In this document: positions 33,116 through 41,636 of the stretch, piece by piece
Position numbering within the stretch: the first letter of the stretch is position 1
Layout: every line of letters starts with the position of its first letter
Assembly (NCBI RefSeq): GCF_014650575.1
Contig: NZ_BMVF01000005.1
Location: 372,001-436,000, forward strand
From: Streptomyces naganishii JCM 4654
Lineage (GTDB): Bacteria; Actinomycetota; Actinomycetes; Streptomycetales; Streptomycetaceae
Direction: 5' to 3'
Length of the DNA: 64,000 nt
The notes under the pieces: model-generated
Told to the model about the DNA's origin: nothing
The model's input: only the letters and a program-made list of their open reading frames with translations
Database searches by the model: none
Program-made: the position numbers and the translations under genes

Positions 33116-35923
33116 CTACGAGGCGTCGAGCACCGTGCCGTTCAGCTCCGGGCCGCCTTCCTGGGGCCGGCCCCCGTCGTCCGTCAACTGGAAGCGGACC
33201 GACTCGGGCTGCTCCTTGACCGAGTCCCTGACCGTCGGCAGGGTCACCTCCGCACTCAGCCGGCCCGCGGGGACCGGGACGGTCAGGATGAAGTCCTCGA
33301 TCGAGGACAGCGGGCGTTCCGGGTCGGGCGACGCCCCGGTGTTCTCCCGCAGCCAGGTCGCGTCGACGTCCTTGGTGGACAGCTCCGGTCCGCCGCCGGC
33401 GACGGGCCGTACGACGAACGACGGGAAGAGGTCCACGTCGGCGGCCGCCGACAGGTTCACCCGCCACTTCAGGGGCTGCCCCTCGGTCACCCGCGTGGCG
33501 AGCGGCGTGACCGTGACCGTGGGCCGCGGGTCGTCGTTCTCGACGGTCACGCCGCCCCGGTAGGCGCCGATCACCGAGTGGTGGACCGCCTTGACGATGA
33601 CGTCGTGGGAGACGTCGTAGCCGAAGCGGGTGTTGCCCGCCACGCGCACGGGGACGTCGATGTCGTGGCCGCCCGGCCGCACCGTCACCAGCCGGTCCTT
33701 TCCGGCGCCGGTGAGCGGGTCCAGGACGTACAGCCGCACCTGGCCGCTGTCGTGCCCGGACACCCGTACCGGCACCCGGTAGGTGCGCACGCCGGAGTCG
33801 CCCTCCTTGACCGTCAGCCTGCCGACGTCCACGCGGGGCAGCGCGGCGGCACGGACCGCCGGAGTCCCGGGGCGCCAGCCCCAGGCGTCCATCAGCCAGG
33901 CGCTGCCGGAGCGGCTGCGCGGAGTCAGTTCCAGGGTGGTCACCCGGCGCAGGTCGAGACCGGCGCGTGCGGCGGCGGTCAGCGGTACGCGCACCTCGCG
34001 CGCCCAGTAGGAGGCGGTCCGCTCGCTGCCCGGCAGCCCGTCCACCCCGGCCGTGCCGAGGACCGCGCGGCGGCCCGAGGCGTCGGTGAGGGCCGCCTCC
34101 AGCCGGGTCCCGGTGGTGTTCGGAGGTACGAACACCCGCAGCGCGAGGTCCTTGGCGCCGGCCAGTGAGACGGGCGCCGAGGGGCGTATCCGGGTCGCGG
34201 AGCCGGCGGCGGTCCAGCGCAGCGCCACGGCACGGCGGCCGGTCTCCCGCGGGGTCTCCCACTGGGCGAAGTGCGGCGAGAGGCCGGTCGTGCCGGAGCC
34301 GAGGCAGGCAACGGACGGGCGGGGGTCCACCGCCGAGCACAGCCGTCCGCCGGTCACCGTGACCGGCCCGTCGGGAAGGAAGCCGCCGGTGCGCGCGGCG
34401 CCCACGGCGTGGGTGAGCACCCGCGCGGGGTCCGCCGAGGGCGCCCGGAAGCCGGACCCGTCGAGCAGCGGCCGTACCCGGTCGTCCCCGGCGACGAACA
34501 GCCGGGCCGCCGCGGCGATGTAGGTGGCGCCGGCCCGGTGCTGCTGGTCGGCGGTCAGCCGGGTGCGGGTGCCGGGCGAGCACACGGGGTCGCGTTGGTC
34601 GGGGATGTCGTAGAAGTCGTCCTCGGCGGGCGCCTCGGCCTTGCCCGGGGTCCACTCGGTGTTGAAGAAGTTGTGGTCGGCGCCGGTCACGTAGACGGCG
34701 CTGTGCAGCGCGGCGCCCCCGCTGACGCCGCGCGTGCCGTCGACGTAGACCTCGCCCTGGAGGTCGGAGACGTCGCCGTCGCAGCCGGGCAGGATCGTGG
34801 TGGAGGGCACGTCCGCGACCGGGTTCTGGCCGAAGACCGTGGGGCCGATGAGGACGATCCCCTTGATGTTCCAGCGGGCCGGGCCGCGCAGGGGGTCCTG
34901 GCTCGCGGGCGGCGGGTAGAGGCTGTCCATGGCGGCCCGGTTGACGCCCTCGCCGCCGCGCGAGTGCCCGACGAGCAGCACGCGTGACAGGTCGGCCGGC
35001 GGCGCCTTCCGCACGGCGCCGGGTGCCGTGGCCGGGTGGGCGGCCCAGCCGGCCCAGCGGGCCAGGTGCGCACGCACCAGCGAGGAGCGGGCCTGCGCGC
35101 CGCCGTCCTCGGCCGCGGAGTCCTGGCCGTTGACGCCGTTGGCCGATATCGACACGGTCACATAGCCCTGGGAGGCGAGGAGTTGCTGGTCCTGGAGGTA
35201 GCCGCGGTAGCTCGGAACGGGCCGGGTGCCGGCCGGGCAGGGCCAGTCGCCGGTCACCTCGTCGGTGTGCGGCTTGTAGCAGGTGGCGTGGCGGCCGTGC
35301 AGGAACAGGGCGAGCGGGCGGCGGCCGGTGGCACCGCGCGGTGCCACTACGACGGCGCGCATCTCGACCGGCGCCGGGAACCCGGGCAGGCGCACGGAGT
35401 TCAGCGTGTACTCGCCGGTGAGGGTGCGGTACGGGCCGGGCTTTCCGGGGTCGACGCCGTTCGCCGGGAGCGGCGCGGGATGCGTGGCCCCGGCCGCCAG
35501 TCCGCTGCCGGGCGCGTGCGGTGCGGCGGCGGGCGGCGCGTCCAGCCTCCGCCCCGCGGCGCGTACTTGCAGATCGTCAAGGCGCGGGGCAACCCCCGCA
35601 CCGTCGGGGCCGAGCCGGTCCAGGCCGAGCCGGAAGACGCGGCCGTCGCCGCCGGGTACGGGCCGCCCCAGCAGCCGGTCCCCGGCGTAGAACTCGACGC
35701 GCGCGTCCCCCATGGGCACGGGCGTGTCCGAGCGCCACACCAACTGGCGGCCGGTTCCCTTCCCGGTGAGGCTCCAGCCGGGCGGCAGCCCGCCGTGACG
35801 GTCGGCCGTCGCGGCAGGCGTTCTCGGCTCACCGGATTGCCGGGCCTGCGCCGCGACGGGCGCCGCCCCCAATAGGGCGAGCACCGCCACCGCGGTGACC
35901 CCTGTTCGCCGGGCACGGATCAA
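33116..35923 (-). CDS. Large secreted alpha/beta hydrolase with Calx-beta-like tail
   Basis: This 935-residue protein has a signal peptide (RARRTGVTAVAVLALLGAAP), an alpha/beta hydrolase domain with LALFLHGRHATCYK (oxyanion region), VLLVGHSRGGEGVNRAAMD (nucleophile Ser in GHSRG) and TGADHNFFN (catalytic His region), then a jelly-roll-like part (SPHFAQWETPRE, LRVFVPPNTTG, WLMDAWGW) and C-terminal beta-rich repeats (VTVENDDPRPTVTVTPL, RVTEGQPLKW) resembling Calx-beta domains. It is probably an exported esterase or amidase with carbohydrate- or calcium-binding modules. The TTG at 35923 is preferred because GAGGAGGGGACA lies just upstream; an in-frame ATG at 36055 would put 44 unlikely residues before the signal peptide. 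Confidence 0.85.
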   Translation of the reverse strand: MIRARRTGVTAVAVLALLGAAPVAAQARQSGEPRTPAATADRHGGLPPGWSLTGKGTGRQLVWRSDTPVPMGDARVEFYAGDRLLGRPVPGGDGRVFRLGLDRLGPDGAGVAPRLDDLQVRAAGRRLDAPPAAAPHAPGSGLAAGATHPAPLPANGVDPGKPGPYRTLTGEYTLNSVRLPGFPAPVEMRAVVVAPRGATGRRPLALFLHGRHATCYKPHTDEVTGDWPCPAGTRPVPSYRGYLQDQQLLASQGYVTVSISANGVNGQDSAAEDGGAQARSSLVRAHLARWAGWAAHPATAPGAVRKAPPADLSRVLLVGHSRGGEGVNRAAMDSLYPPPASQDPLRGPARWNIKGIVLIGPTVFGQNPVADVPSTTILPGCDGDVSDLQGEVYVDGTRGVSGGAALHSAVYVTGADHNFFNTEWTPGKAEAPAEDDFYDIPDQRDPVCSPGTRTRLTADQQHRAGATYIAAAARLFVAGDDRVRPLLDGSGFRAPSADPARVLTHAVGAARTGGFLPDGPVTVTGGRLCSAVDPRPSVACLGSGTTGLSPHFAQWETPRETGRRAVALRWTAAGSATRIRPSAPVSLAGAKDLALRVFVPPNTTGTRLEAALTDASGRRAVLGTAGVDGLPGSERTASYWAREVRVPLTAAARAGLDLRRVTTLELTPRSRSGSAWLMDAWGWRPGTPAVRAAALPRVDVGRLTVKEGDSGVRTYRVPVRVSGHDSGQVRLYVLDPLTGAGKDRLVTVRPGGHDIDVPVRVAGNTRFGYDVSHDVIVKAVHHSVIGAYRGGVTVENDDPRPTVTVTPLATRVTEGQPLKWRVNLSAAADVDLFPSFVVRPVAGGGPELSTKDVDATWLRENTGASPDPERPLSSIEDFILTVPVPAGRLSAEVTLPTVRDSVKEQPESVRFQLTDDGGRPQEGGPELNGTVLDAS

Positions 35924-36259
35924 TGTCCCCTCCTCGCAGCACGCGCCCCCTGCGGTCCCGGGGGCCTCTGGCGTCCCGGAGGATGGGGGACGAAGGCTGT
36001 GGGTTGCCTGTGCGCCGAGGAGGTGCGCCGGCGCCGACGTGATCACGCCAGTCAAGGTGTGTTGACGGTGGATCAGGCGCGGTGCGCGTGGCGGCGCTCG
36101 TGTTCACGCGCGCGGTCTACGCTGCGAAGGCGTGGAGAGTCGTGGACGGGCGCCGGGACCTGGCGGGCGCGTGCCGAGACCCGCGGACGCGTGCCTGGCC
36201 CGGGCCGGCGCGTGTCGCGGCCGCGGACGCGTTCGGACGGACCTGACGGGGCTGGTGCC
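35924..36259. other. 336-nt divergent intergenic region
   Basis: The region separates the minus-strand hydrolase from the plus-strand GT87-like gene and should carry both promoters. I saw no gene, and no clear promoter or dyad. The GT87 frame stays open upstream to 35999 but the codon content there is not protein-like. Confidence 0.4.
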
Positions 36260-37840
36260 GTGAAGGAGATCCGGGTCAAGAGCCGGAAGTCCGGAGAGAT
36301 CCCGGCCGGAGGCCGGGAGACGGGAAGCACTCCGGCCGGGAGACAGGAGACCGGAGACATCCCGGCCGAAAGCCGAAGAGCCGGCCGGACCCCGGCCGGG
36401 GAGGGTGGGCAGACCCCAGCCGGAAGCCGGGGGACCGGACAGCGGCCCATCGGCGGTGCCGGCTGGTGTCTGGCCGCGTCGGTGGGCCTGCACATCCTGG
36501 CCGTGGTCACCCACCCGACCCGGCCGCTGGACCTGCGCGTCTACCACGAGGCCGCCGGCCACCTGCTGACCGGCGACCTCTACGACTACGCGCTGCGCAC
36601 CGGCCCGCCCATCCCGTCGCTTCCCTTCACCTACCCGCCTTTCGCCGCCCTGGTGTTCCTCGCGCCCTCCCGCCTGCCCTGGGCGGTCACGGTGGTGCTG
36701 TGGCAGGTGCTGTCCGTGGCGTCCCTGCTGATCGTCGCGGGCTGCGCCGTACGGCTGCTCGGACCCCTTGCCGACGGCAGGGCCAGGAACCTCGCCCTGC
36801 TCTGGACGGCGGTCGGACTCTGGCTGGAACCCGTGCGGCACACCCTCGACCAGGGCCAGGTCAACCTGCTGCTCGGCGCGGTGGTGATGGCCGGCCTGGC
36901 GCTGCCCGTCCGGCCCGCGGCCCGGGGGGCGGCCGTGGGGCTGGCGGCCGCGGTGAAACTGACCCCGGCGGTCGCCGGGCTGTACCTCCTGGCGACCCGG
37001 CAGTGGCGTGCGGCCGCCTGGGCCGCCGTCACCGGCGCCGCCGCCACGGCCCTGGCCTGGTGCGTCGCCCCCGGCGAATCGGCCCGCTACTGGTCGGGCC
37101 TGATGACCGACACCCGGCGGATGGGCCCCGAGTGGTCGGTGCGCAACCAGTCCCTGCGCGGAGCCCTCGACAGACTGCTCGGTACGGGGCACACGGCCAC
37201 CGTGGTCTGGCTGGTGGCGTGCCTGCTGGTGACCGCGCTGGCGGCGTACGCCCTGTGGGTCACCGCCCGCCGGGGCGACCGGCTCGGGGCCCTGGTCGTC
37301 GCGGAGTTGTACGGGCTGCTGGTGTGCCCCATCTCCTGGAGCCACCACTGGATCTGGTGCGTGCCCGCGATGGTCCGGCTGCTGCACGGCCCGCACGGAT
37401 GGCGTGCGCTCGACTTCCTCGCGCTCGCCGCGTGGGCGTCGGCGGCAGGCGCCCGGGTGGTGCCGCAGCTCATCCGCGCGGAGGACCACCTCGCGGTCGC
37501 CCCGGGAACGTATCCGGCGCTGCTCGCCTGGCCCGGCTGCGTGTACGTCGTCTGCGCCCTGCTGACCCTGGGCGCCCTGTGCCGCGGCGGCGGGGGAGCG
37601 GGCCCCGGTGGCGCGGTGGGCGGCAGGGGCGCGGCGGACTCGGGCGTCGGCGCCGGGCCCAGCGGTGAGCGCGACCGGGCGTCCGCGGCGGACGCCGGGG
37701 GCCGGACCCGGGCCGTCGTCAGCTCCAGGCGCGCAGCGGCTCGTCGAGCAGTTGGAAGACCGGCTCGGCGCGCACAGGGTCCTTGGCCGTGGACAGCCGC
37801 ACCCGGTCCCCGCTGTGGATGCCGATGGGAGGCCCCATGA
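36260..37840 (+). CDS. GT87/DUF2029-like polyprenol-dependent mannosyltransferase with N-terminal repeats
   Basis: After an Arg/Gly-rich region of decapeptide repeats (about residues 8-66), a multi-TM GT-C glycosyltransferase follows: LHILAVVTHPTRPLDLRVYHEAA (catalytic Asp in the first loop), PFTYPPFAALVFLAPSRLPW, HTLDQGQVNLLLGAVV, AAAVKLTPAVAGLYLL and CPISWSHHWIWCVPAMVRLL. This matches the DUF2029/GT87 family that adds mannose or arabinose from polyprenyl-phosphate sugars outside the membrane. The last ~75 residues (after LGALCRGGG) are Arg/Ala-rich and overlap the convergent Zn-ribbon gene by 122 nt, so the real end could be an artefact of a missing stop. The GTG start has no strong ribosome site. 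Confidence 0.82.
   Translation: MKEIRVKSRKSGEIPAGGRETGSTPAGRQETGDIPAESRRAGRTPAGEGGQTPAGSRGTGQRPIGGAGWCLAASVGLHILAVVTHPTRPLDLRVYHEAAGHLLTGDLYDYALRTGPPIPSLPFTYPPFAALVFLAPSRLPWAVTVVLWQVLSVASLLIVAGCAVRLLGPLADGRARNLALLWTAVGLWLEPVRHTLDQGQVNLLLGAVVMAGLALPVRPAARGAAVGLAAAVKLTPAVAGLYLLATRQWRAAAWAAVTGAAATALAWCVAPGESARYWSGLMTDTRRMGPEWSVRNQSLRGALDRLLGTGHTATVVWLVACLLVTALAAYALWVTARRGDRLGALVVAELYGLLVCPISWSHHWIWCVPAMVRLLHGPHGWRALDFLALAAWASAAGARVVPQLIRAEDHLAVAPGTYPALLAWPGCVYVVCALLTLGALCRGGGGAGPGGAVGGRGAADSGVGAGPSGERDRASAADAGGRTRAVVSSRRAAARRAVGRPARRAQGPWPWTAAPGPRCGCRWEAP
36281..36457 (+). repeat. About six imperfect ~30-bp repeats coding xRxTGxxPAG decapeptides
   Basis: The units SRKSGEIPAG, GRETGSTPAG, RQETGDIPAE, SRRAGRTPAG, EGGQTPAG (shorter) and SRGTGQRPIG are encoded in tandem. 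Codons such as AGA, GGA and ACT are more frequent here than elsewhere in the window. Confidence 0.75.
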
Positions 37841-38132
37841 CCCTGCCCCGCACGATGAACCCCTCGCTCATCTCCACCAGCGAGACATTGCGCGCGGCGG
37901 GCGTGTTGCGGTGCACGACGGTGGAGTGGCGGACGGTGCCGACGCCCTCGCTGCGCTCGGTCCGCAGCTCGCTGCCCCGGCAGACCGGACACAGCAGCCG
38001 CTGGTACATGGCGGTCCCGCACCAGCCGCAGCGCTGGAAGTACAGGGCTTCCGGGTCGCGGCCCTGGGGCTCGAGCAGTCCGGTCGCGGAGCCCGCTGCC
38101 GTATGAGCGACGTTTCCTGAGTGGTGGTACAC
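37719..38132 (-). CDS. Zn-ribbon domain-containing OB-fold protein (DUF35 type)
   Basis: This 137-residue protein has a rubredoxin-like zinc ribbon CGWCGTAMYQRLLCPVC and a C-terminal OB-fold (SEGVGTVRHSTVVHRNT, SEGFIVRGRVMGPP, GDRVRLSTAKDPV). DUF35/OB proteins usually partner thiolases or HMG-CoA synthase and channel acyl-CoA. No thiolase is adjacent here. The GTG is chosen because GGGAG lies about 9 nt upstream; an in-frame TTG is 9 nt earlier. A promoter with a TetR-type operator in its spacer lies ~100 nt upstream. Confidence 0.85.
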   Translation of the reverse strand: MYHHSGNVAHTAAGSATGLLEPQGRDPEALYFQRCGWCGTAMYQRLLCPVCRGSELRTERSEGVGTVRHSTVVHRNTPAARNVSLVEMSEGFIVRGRVMGPPIGIHSGDRVRLSTAKDPVRAEPVFQLLDEPLRAWS

Positions 38133-38226
38133 GCTGGTCAACTCCCTGCGCTCGGCCGGAAATCCCGCGTGCGCGGGGCACCCGTGCACGCCGTGCGCGG
38201 CTCGCCGTGCCGCCGTGCACGGCCAC

Positions 38227-38255
38227 AGAGTATGGCACTGAGTGCCACGCGTAAA
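38227..38255 (-). promoter_or_regulatory. DUF35 gene promoter with embedded operator
   Basis: On the minus strand TTTACG (38255-38250) and TACTCT (38232-38227) are 17 nt apart. The perfect palindrome TGGCACT-G-AGTGCCA (38233-38247) fills the spacer, so a bound repressor would block initiation. Confidence 0.6.
38233..38247. promoter_or_regulatory. TetR operator 1: TGGCACT-G-AGTGCCA
   Basis: A perfect 15-bp palindrome in the promoter spacer of the Zn-ribbon/OB gene. The same motif recurs upstream of the adjacent tetR gene. Confidence 0.7.
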
Positions 38256-38278
38256 GAGTTGAGGAGGCACTCCGTACC

Positions 38279-39064
38279 CTAATCTCGGGCGGCGCCTGAC
38301 GGCCCGAGGGCCGTCTCGACCTCCCGCACCACCCGCCACAGCGGCGTACCGCGCCGTGCCGCGACGACCACCACGTCATCCGCAGCCGTTCTCGCCGACG
38401 CCCCGGCGCCGGCCCCCGAACGCCGTCCGCCGGGTTCCGCCTCCGCGTGGCCGAAGGCCGCCTGGACGTATCCGAGCGCGTGGTCCACGGTCGCTCCGGC
38501 GTCGCCCTCGCCGTCCGAACGCAGCCAGGAGCGCAGGGCATTGTTGTGCGCGGCGACCACCGCGGCGGCGATCACGTCGGCCTCCAGCGTCCCGTCCCGC
38601 CGCCCGGCGAACCGCCCGCGCAGGTACTCGGCGAGGGCGCGCTCGTAGCGCCAGACCACCGACAGCTCGTACGCCCGCAGGCCCGGCACCTGCTTGGTGA
38701 GCCGGTAGCGCTGCACGGAGAACGCCGGGTTCTCCGCGTACATCCCGAGCACCAGCCGGGCCGCGTCGCACACCCGCCGCACCGGCTCGTCCCCGTCGCT
38801 GCTCGCGGCGAGGAAGGCCGTCATGTCGGCGAGGCAGCGCTCGTGATCGGGGAAGACCACGTCCTCCTTGGAGGGGAAGTAGCGGAAGAACGACCGCCGT
38901 CCGACCCCGGCCAGCGCCACGATGTCGTCCACGGTGGTCTGTTCGTACCCGCGTTCCAGGAACAGCCGGAACGCCGCCGCCACCAACGCGTCCCGGATGG
39001 GCGGCTTCGCGGCCGCCGCCTCGGCCTTCCCGCCACGGCGGGGCGCGGTGCTGCTGGAGCTCAT
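38279..39064 (-). CDS. TetR/AcrR family transcriptional regulator
   Basis: This 261-residue protein has the TetR HTH (ALVAAAFRLFLERGYEQTTV, then DDIVALAGVGRRSFFRYFPS) after a Ser/Ala-rich N terminus. The C-terminal domain is the MftR-like tetracyclin_C group seen with acyl-CoA or lipid ligands. A TACGTT hexamer lies 7 nt before the ATG at 39064 with no ribosome site, so it is probably leaderless. Two copies of the same operator flank it, pointing to autoregulation and control of the downstream Zn-ribbon gene. Confidence 0.92.
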   Translation of the reverse strand: MSSSSTAPRRGGKAEAAAAKPPIRDALVAAAFRLFLERGYEQTTVDDIVALAGVGRRSFFRYFPSKEDVVFPDHERCLADMTAFLAASSDGDEPVRRVCDAARLVLGMYAENPAFSVQRYRLTKQVPGLRAYELSVVWRYERALAEYLRGRFAGRRDGTLEADVIAAAVVAAHNNALRSWLRSDGEGDAGATVDHALGYVQAAFGHAEAEPGGRRSGAGAGASARTAADDVVVVAARRGTPLWRVVREVETALGPSGAARD

Positions 39065-39071
39065 GGACGGG

Positions 39072-39077
39072 AACGTA
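39072..39077 (-). promoter_or_regulatory. Candidate -10 (TACGTT) of leaderless tetR gene
   Basis: Minus-strand TACGTT is followed by 7 nt and the ATG at 39064. Operator 2 lies about where the -35 should be. Confidence 0.45.
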
Positions 39078-39097
39078 GCATCCCCGGCCCGCGTACA

Positions 39098-39112
39098 TGG
39101 CACTCAGTGCAG
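39098..39112. promoter_or_regulatory. TetR operator 2: TGGCACT-C-AGTGCAG
   Basis: This site differs from operator 1 mainly at the last two bases and overlaps the likely -35 region of tetR. A third half-site (ACTGAGTGCA) follows at about 39125-39134. Confidence 0.6.
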
Positions 39113-39213
39113 TATTTCGAGGGAACTGAGTGCACCCGACGGGTCGAGGGCCGTGCGAAGTAACCTTTCTCCGCCGTACCGTCCCGCCCTCCCCGCAGCT
39201 CAGGAGCCCGTGC

Positions 39214-40080
39214 ATGCCGTCCGCCCGCCCCCGCATCCTCTACGTCACCGACCCGGCGTACCCCGCGCGCGGCCGCCGCTACGGCGACGAGGACATCGCG
39301 CTGACCGGCCGCCTGCGCGAGGACTTCACCCTGGCCCTGTGCCACCCGCGAGACGCGGCCGCGCTGATGGACGCCTTCGACGCGGTCGTCGTCCGCAACA
39401 GCGGACCCGTCCTCGCCTACCGGGACGCCTACGACGATTTCCGCACCCGCGCGCGGGCCCGCTCCACCCCCGTCTACAACCCGCTCGACGGCCGCGCGGA
39501 CATGGCCGGAAAGCAGTACCTCCTCGACCTGACCGCCGCCGGCTACCCGGTCATCCCCACCGTCGACCGGCCCGGGGACCTGCACCTGCTGCCCGCCGCC
39601 GACCGGTACGTGGTCAAGCCCAAGCTGGGCGCCGACTCCATAGGCCTGCGCACGGTCACCGCCGGGGAGCTGCCCGCCCTGGCCGACGGCACCGTCCTCG
39701 TCCAGCCGCACGTCGACTTCGCCTACGAGGTCTCCTTCTACTTCGTCGACCACGACTTCCAGTACGCCCTGCACGCCCCCGACCCCGAGCGGCGCTGGCT
39801 GCTGCGGCCGTACCAACCCACCCGCGAGGACCTGGAGTTCGCCCGGCGCTTCATCGACTGGAACGGCCTCGACCACGGCATCCAGCGCGTCGACGCGTGC
39901 CGCGCACCGGACGGCGGGCTGCTGCTGGTCGAGTTGGAGGACCTCAACCCGTACCTGTCCCTGGACGCCCTCGACGACGCGGGCCGGGACGCCTTCGTCG
40001 CCGCGCTGAAGGCCTCGCTGCACCGCTTCCTCGCCGCCAACGCCTCGGCGGCCGCGGCCACGGAGCGGGCGGCTCCCTGA
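39214..40080 (+). CDS. ATP-grasp-like protein
   Basis: This 288-residue protein resembles the glutathione-synthetase/ATP-grasp fold: an N-terminal domain (PRILYVTDPAYPARGRRYGD, VVVRNSGPVLAY), NPLDGRADMAGKQYLLDLTA, then ADRYVVKPKLGADSIGLRTV (ATP-binding Lys) and LLLVELEDLNPYLSLDAL (metal-binding Glu/Asn region). I am fairly sure of the fold, not the reaction; it could ligate an amino acid or modify a peptide. AGGAG is 8 nt before the ATG. The tetR gene is divergent from it, and its operators may also affect this gene. Confidence 0.8.
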   Translation: MPSARPRILYVTDPAYPARGRRYGDEDIALTGRLREDFTLALCHPRDAAALMDAFDAVVVRNSGPVLAYRDAYDDFRTRARARSTPVYNPLDGRADMAGKQYLLDLTAAGYPVIPTVDRPGDLHLLPAADRYVVKPKLGADSIGLRTVTAGELPALADGTVLVQPHVDFAYEVSFYFVDHDFQYALHAPDPERRWLLRPYQPTREDLEFARRFIDWNGLDHGIQRVDACRAPDGGLLLVELEDLNPYLSLDALDDAGRDAFVAALKASLHRFLAANASAAAATERAAP

Positions 40081-40153
40081 ACCGGCGGGGCGGCCGGCAC
40101 GTATCTCTCCTCGGGATGGGGCCGGCAGCAGGCAGGAACGGAAGGAGCGCACC

Positions 40154-40987
40154 GTGTCGACACCACCCGGACGCGAGGAGCCGCACGGCGGGCCGCCCGT
40201 CGAACCCGTCCGTGTCATACGGCCACGGCGGACGGACGCGCTCGCCGAGCTGATGAGGGAGTTCCGGAGGGAGAACGGCCAGGACGGTGGCCGCGGCCCC
40301 GGCCTCGACAGCGGCCGCTTCGGCGGCCAGGACGCGACCGAGGAGCTGCCCCCGGTACCGGCCGCCGCGCCCGCACCCGCGGCCCCGAGATCAGCCGCCG
40401 GGGAGCCGTGGACGTCCCGGTCGGGCGGCCGGCGCGGAACCCACCCCGTACCTCCGTCCCTTTCCCCCGCGTCCCCATCCCCTTCCCCCTCCTCCCCTTC
40501 CTCGGCGGACGTTCCCGGGCGCGGCCTGCGCCGGGCCGCCGTCGCGCTCGCCGTGGCCGCGGCCGCGCTGGGCGGGTTCGGCGGGGCCCTGCTGCTGCCC
40601 GGCAGGGGAGAGGCCAGTACGGCGGCACAGGCCGGCGCCCGGCAGCCGTCCGCGACCGCCTCCGCCGCCCCGGACCCCGCGTCCACCCCCGCACCGGACC
40701 CCGCGTCCACCTCCTCCGGCACGGGCGACCCCGACGGCCCCGGCACCCTGCGCGAGGGCGACAGCGGACCCGAGGTCGCCGAACTCCAGCGGCGCCTCCT
40801 GAACGTCCCGGACGTCTACCGCGGCGGCTCCACCGACGGCCGCTACGACGCCGCCCTGCGGGAGGCCGTGGCCCGCTACCAGCTGTGGTACGGCGTCAGC
40901 GGCGACGAGACCGGCGTCTACGGCAACGACACCCGGCGCTCCCTGGAGTCCCGTACCACCACGGGCTCCGCCAGGTACGGGGGCTGA
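40154..40987 (+). CDS. Membrane-anchored peptidoglycan-binding domain protein
   Basis: This 277-residue protein has a cytosolic, charged N terminus (RVIRPRRTDALAELMREFRR), a Pro/Ser-rich stretch, one transmembrane helix (about 128-150, ALAVAAAALGGFGGALLL), a Thr/Pro-rich extracellular linker and a C-terminal PG_binding_1 domain (LREGDSGPEVAELQRRLLNV, GRYDAALREAVARYQ). It probably ties a cytosolic partner to the wall, or is a short sensor. GGAAGGAG lies 6 nt before the GTG. Confidence 0.85.
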   Translation: MSTPPGREEPHGGPPVEPVRVIRPRRTDALAELMREFRRENGQDGGRGPGLDSGRFGGQDATEELPPVPAAAPAPAAPRSAAGEPWTSRSGGRRGTHPVPPSLSPASPSPSPSSPSSADVPGRGLRRAAVALAVAAAALGGFGGALLLPGRGEASTAAQAGARQPSATASAAPDPASTPAPDPASTSSGTGDPDGPGTLREGDSGPEVAELQRRLLNVPDVYRGGSTDGRYDAALREAVARYQLWYGVSGDETGVYGNDTRRSLESRTTTGSARYGG

Positions 40988-41078
40988 CGGCGCGCGGAAC
41001 CGGGTACCCGGCGACCGGATGTGCCGAGCCGGTGATAGCCGGCGGGAGCGGCGGCGACGCGGAAGGAGCGGTGCGGAC

Positions 41079-41570
41079 ATGCAGGGCGTGGACGTGTTCA
41101 TGGGCCGGCTGAACCCCGACATGTTCGTGGTGACGGCCGCGGCGGGCGGTGAGCGGGCCGGTTGCCTGGTCGGGTTCGCCTCCCAGTGCTCCATCGACCC
41201 GCCGAGGTTCGCGGTCTGGTTGTCCAAGGCCAACCGCACGTTCCGGGTGGCCGAGCGCGCCGACCGGCTCGCCGTGCACCTGCTCACCCGCGAACAGCAC
41301 GCGCTGGCGGCCCTGTTCGGCGGCCGGACCGGTGACGAGGGCGTGGACAAGTTCGCGGAGGTCCGCTGCACGTCGCGGGCCGGCGGGGCCGTCGTACTCG
41401 ACGACGCGGCGGCGTGGTTCGTCGGCCGGATCGTGACGCGCGCCGACGGCGGAGACCACGTGGCCTTCCTGCTCGACCCCGTGGAGTCGGGCGCGCGCGA
41501 CGACGGCGGGGGGCCGTTGCTGCGGCTCGCCGACACGCTCGGCATCGAGGCGGGGCACCCCGCCGACTGA
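41079..41570 (+). CDS. Flavin reductase-like domain protein
   Basis: This 163-residue protein has the split-barrel FMN-binding flavin reductase pattern: LNPDMFVVTAAAGGERAGCL, FASQCSIDPPRFAVWLSKAN and RLAVHLLTREQHALAALFGG. Relatives are NAD(P)H:flavin reductases or FMN-binding oxygenase components. No partner monooxygenase is adjacent. The ATG has GGAAGGAG about 12 nt upstream, slightly long. Confidence 0.86.
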   Translation: MQGVDVFMGRLNPDMFVVTAAAGGERAGCLVGFASQCSIDPPRFAVWLSKANRTFRVAERADRLAVHLLTREQHALAALFGGRTGDEGVDKFAEVRCTSRAGGAVVLDDAAAWFVGRIVTRADGGDHVAFLLDPVESGARDDGGGPLLRLADTLGIEAGHPAD

Positions 41571-41636
41571 CCGGGCGCGCCGTCCCGGCTGTCGTCCATC
41601 CGGGCGCGCCGCCCCGGCGGCCGTCTATCCGGGAGT
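41571..41636. repeat. Two ~33-bp direct repeats between convergent genes
   Basis: A segment beginning CCGGGCGCGCCG and ending ATCCGGG occurs twice in tandem with a few substitutions, between the flavin reductase stop and the SpoIIE gene end. It may have a terminator role. Confidence 0.5.

Noticed and set aside
35924..36055. Upstream ATG (36055) for the secreted hydrolase
   Set aside because: It would place 44 non-signal-like residues before the signal peptide. TTG 35923 has a strong ribosome site.
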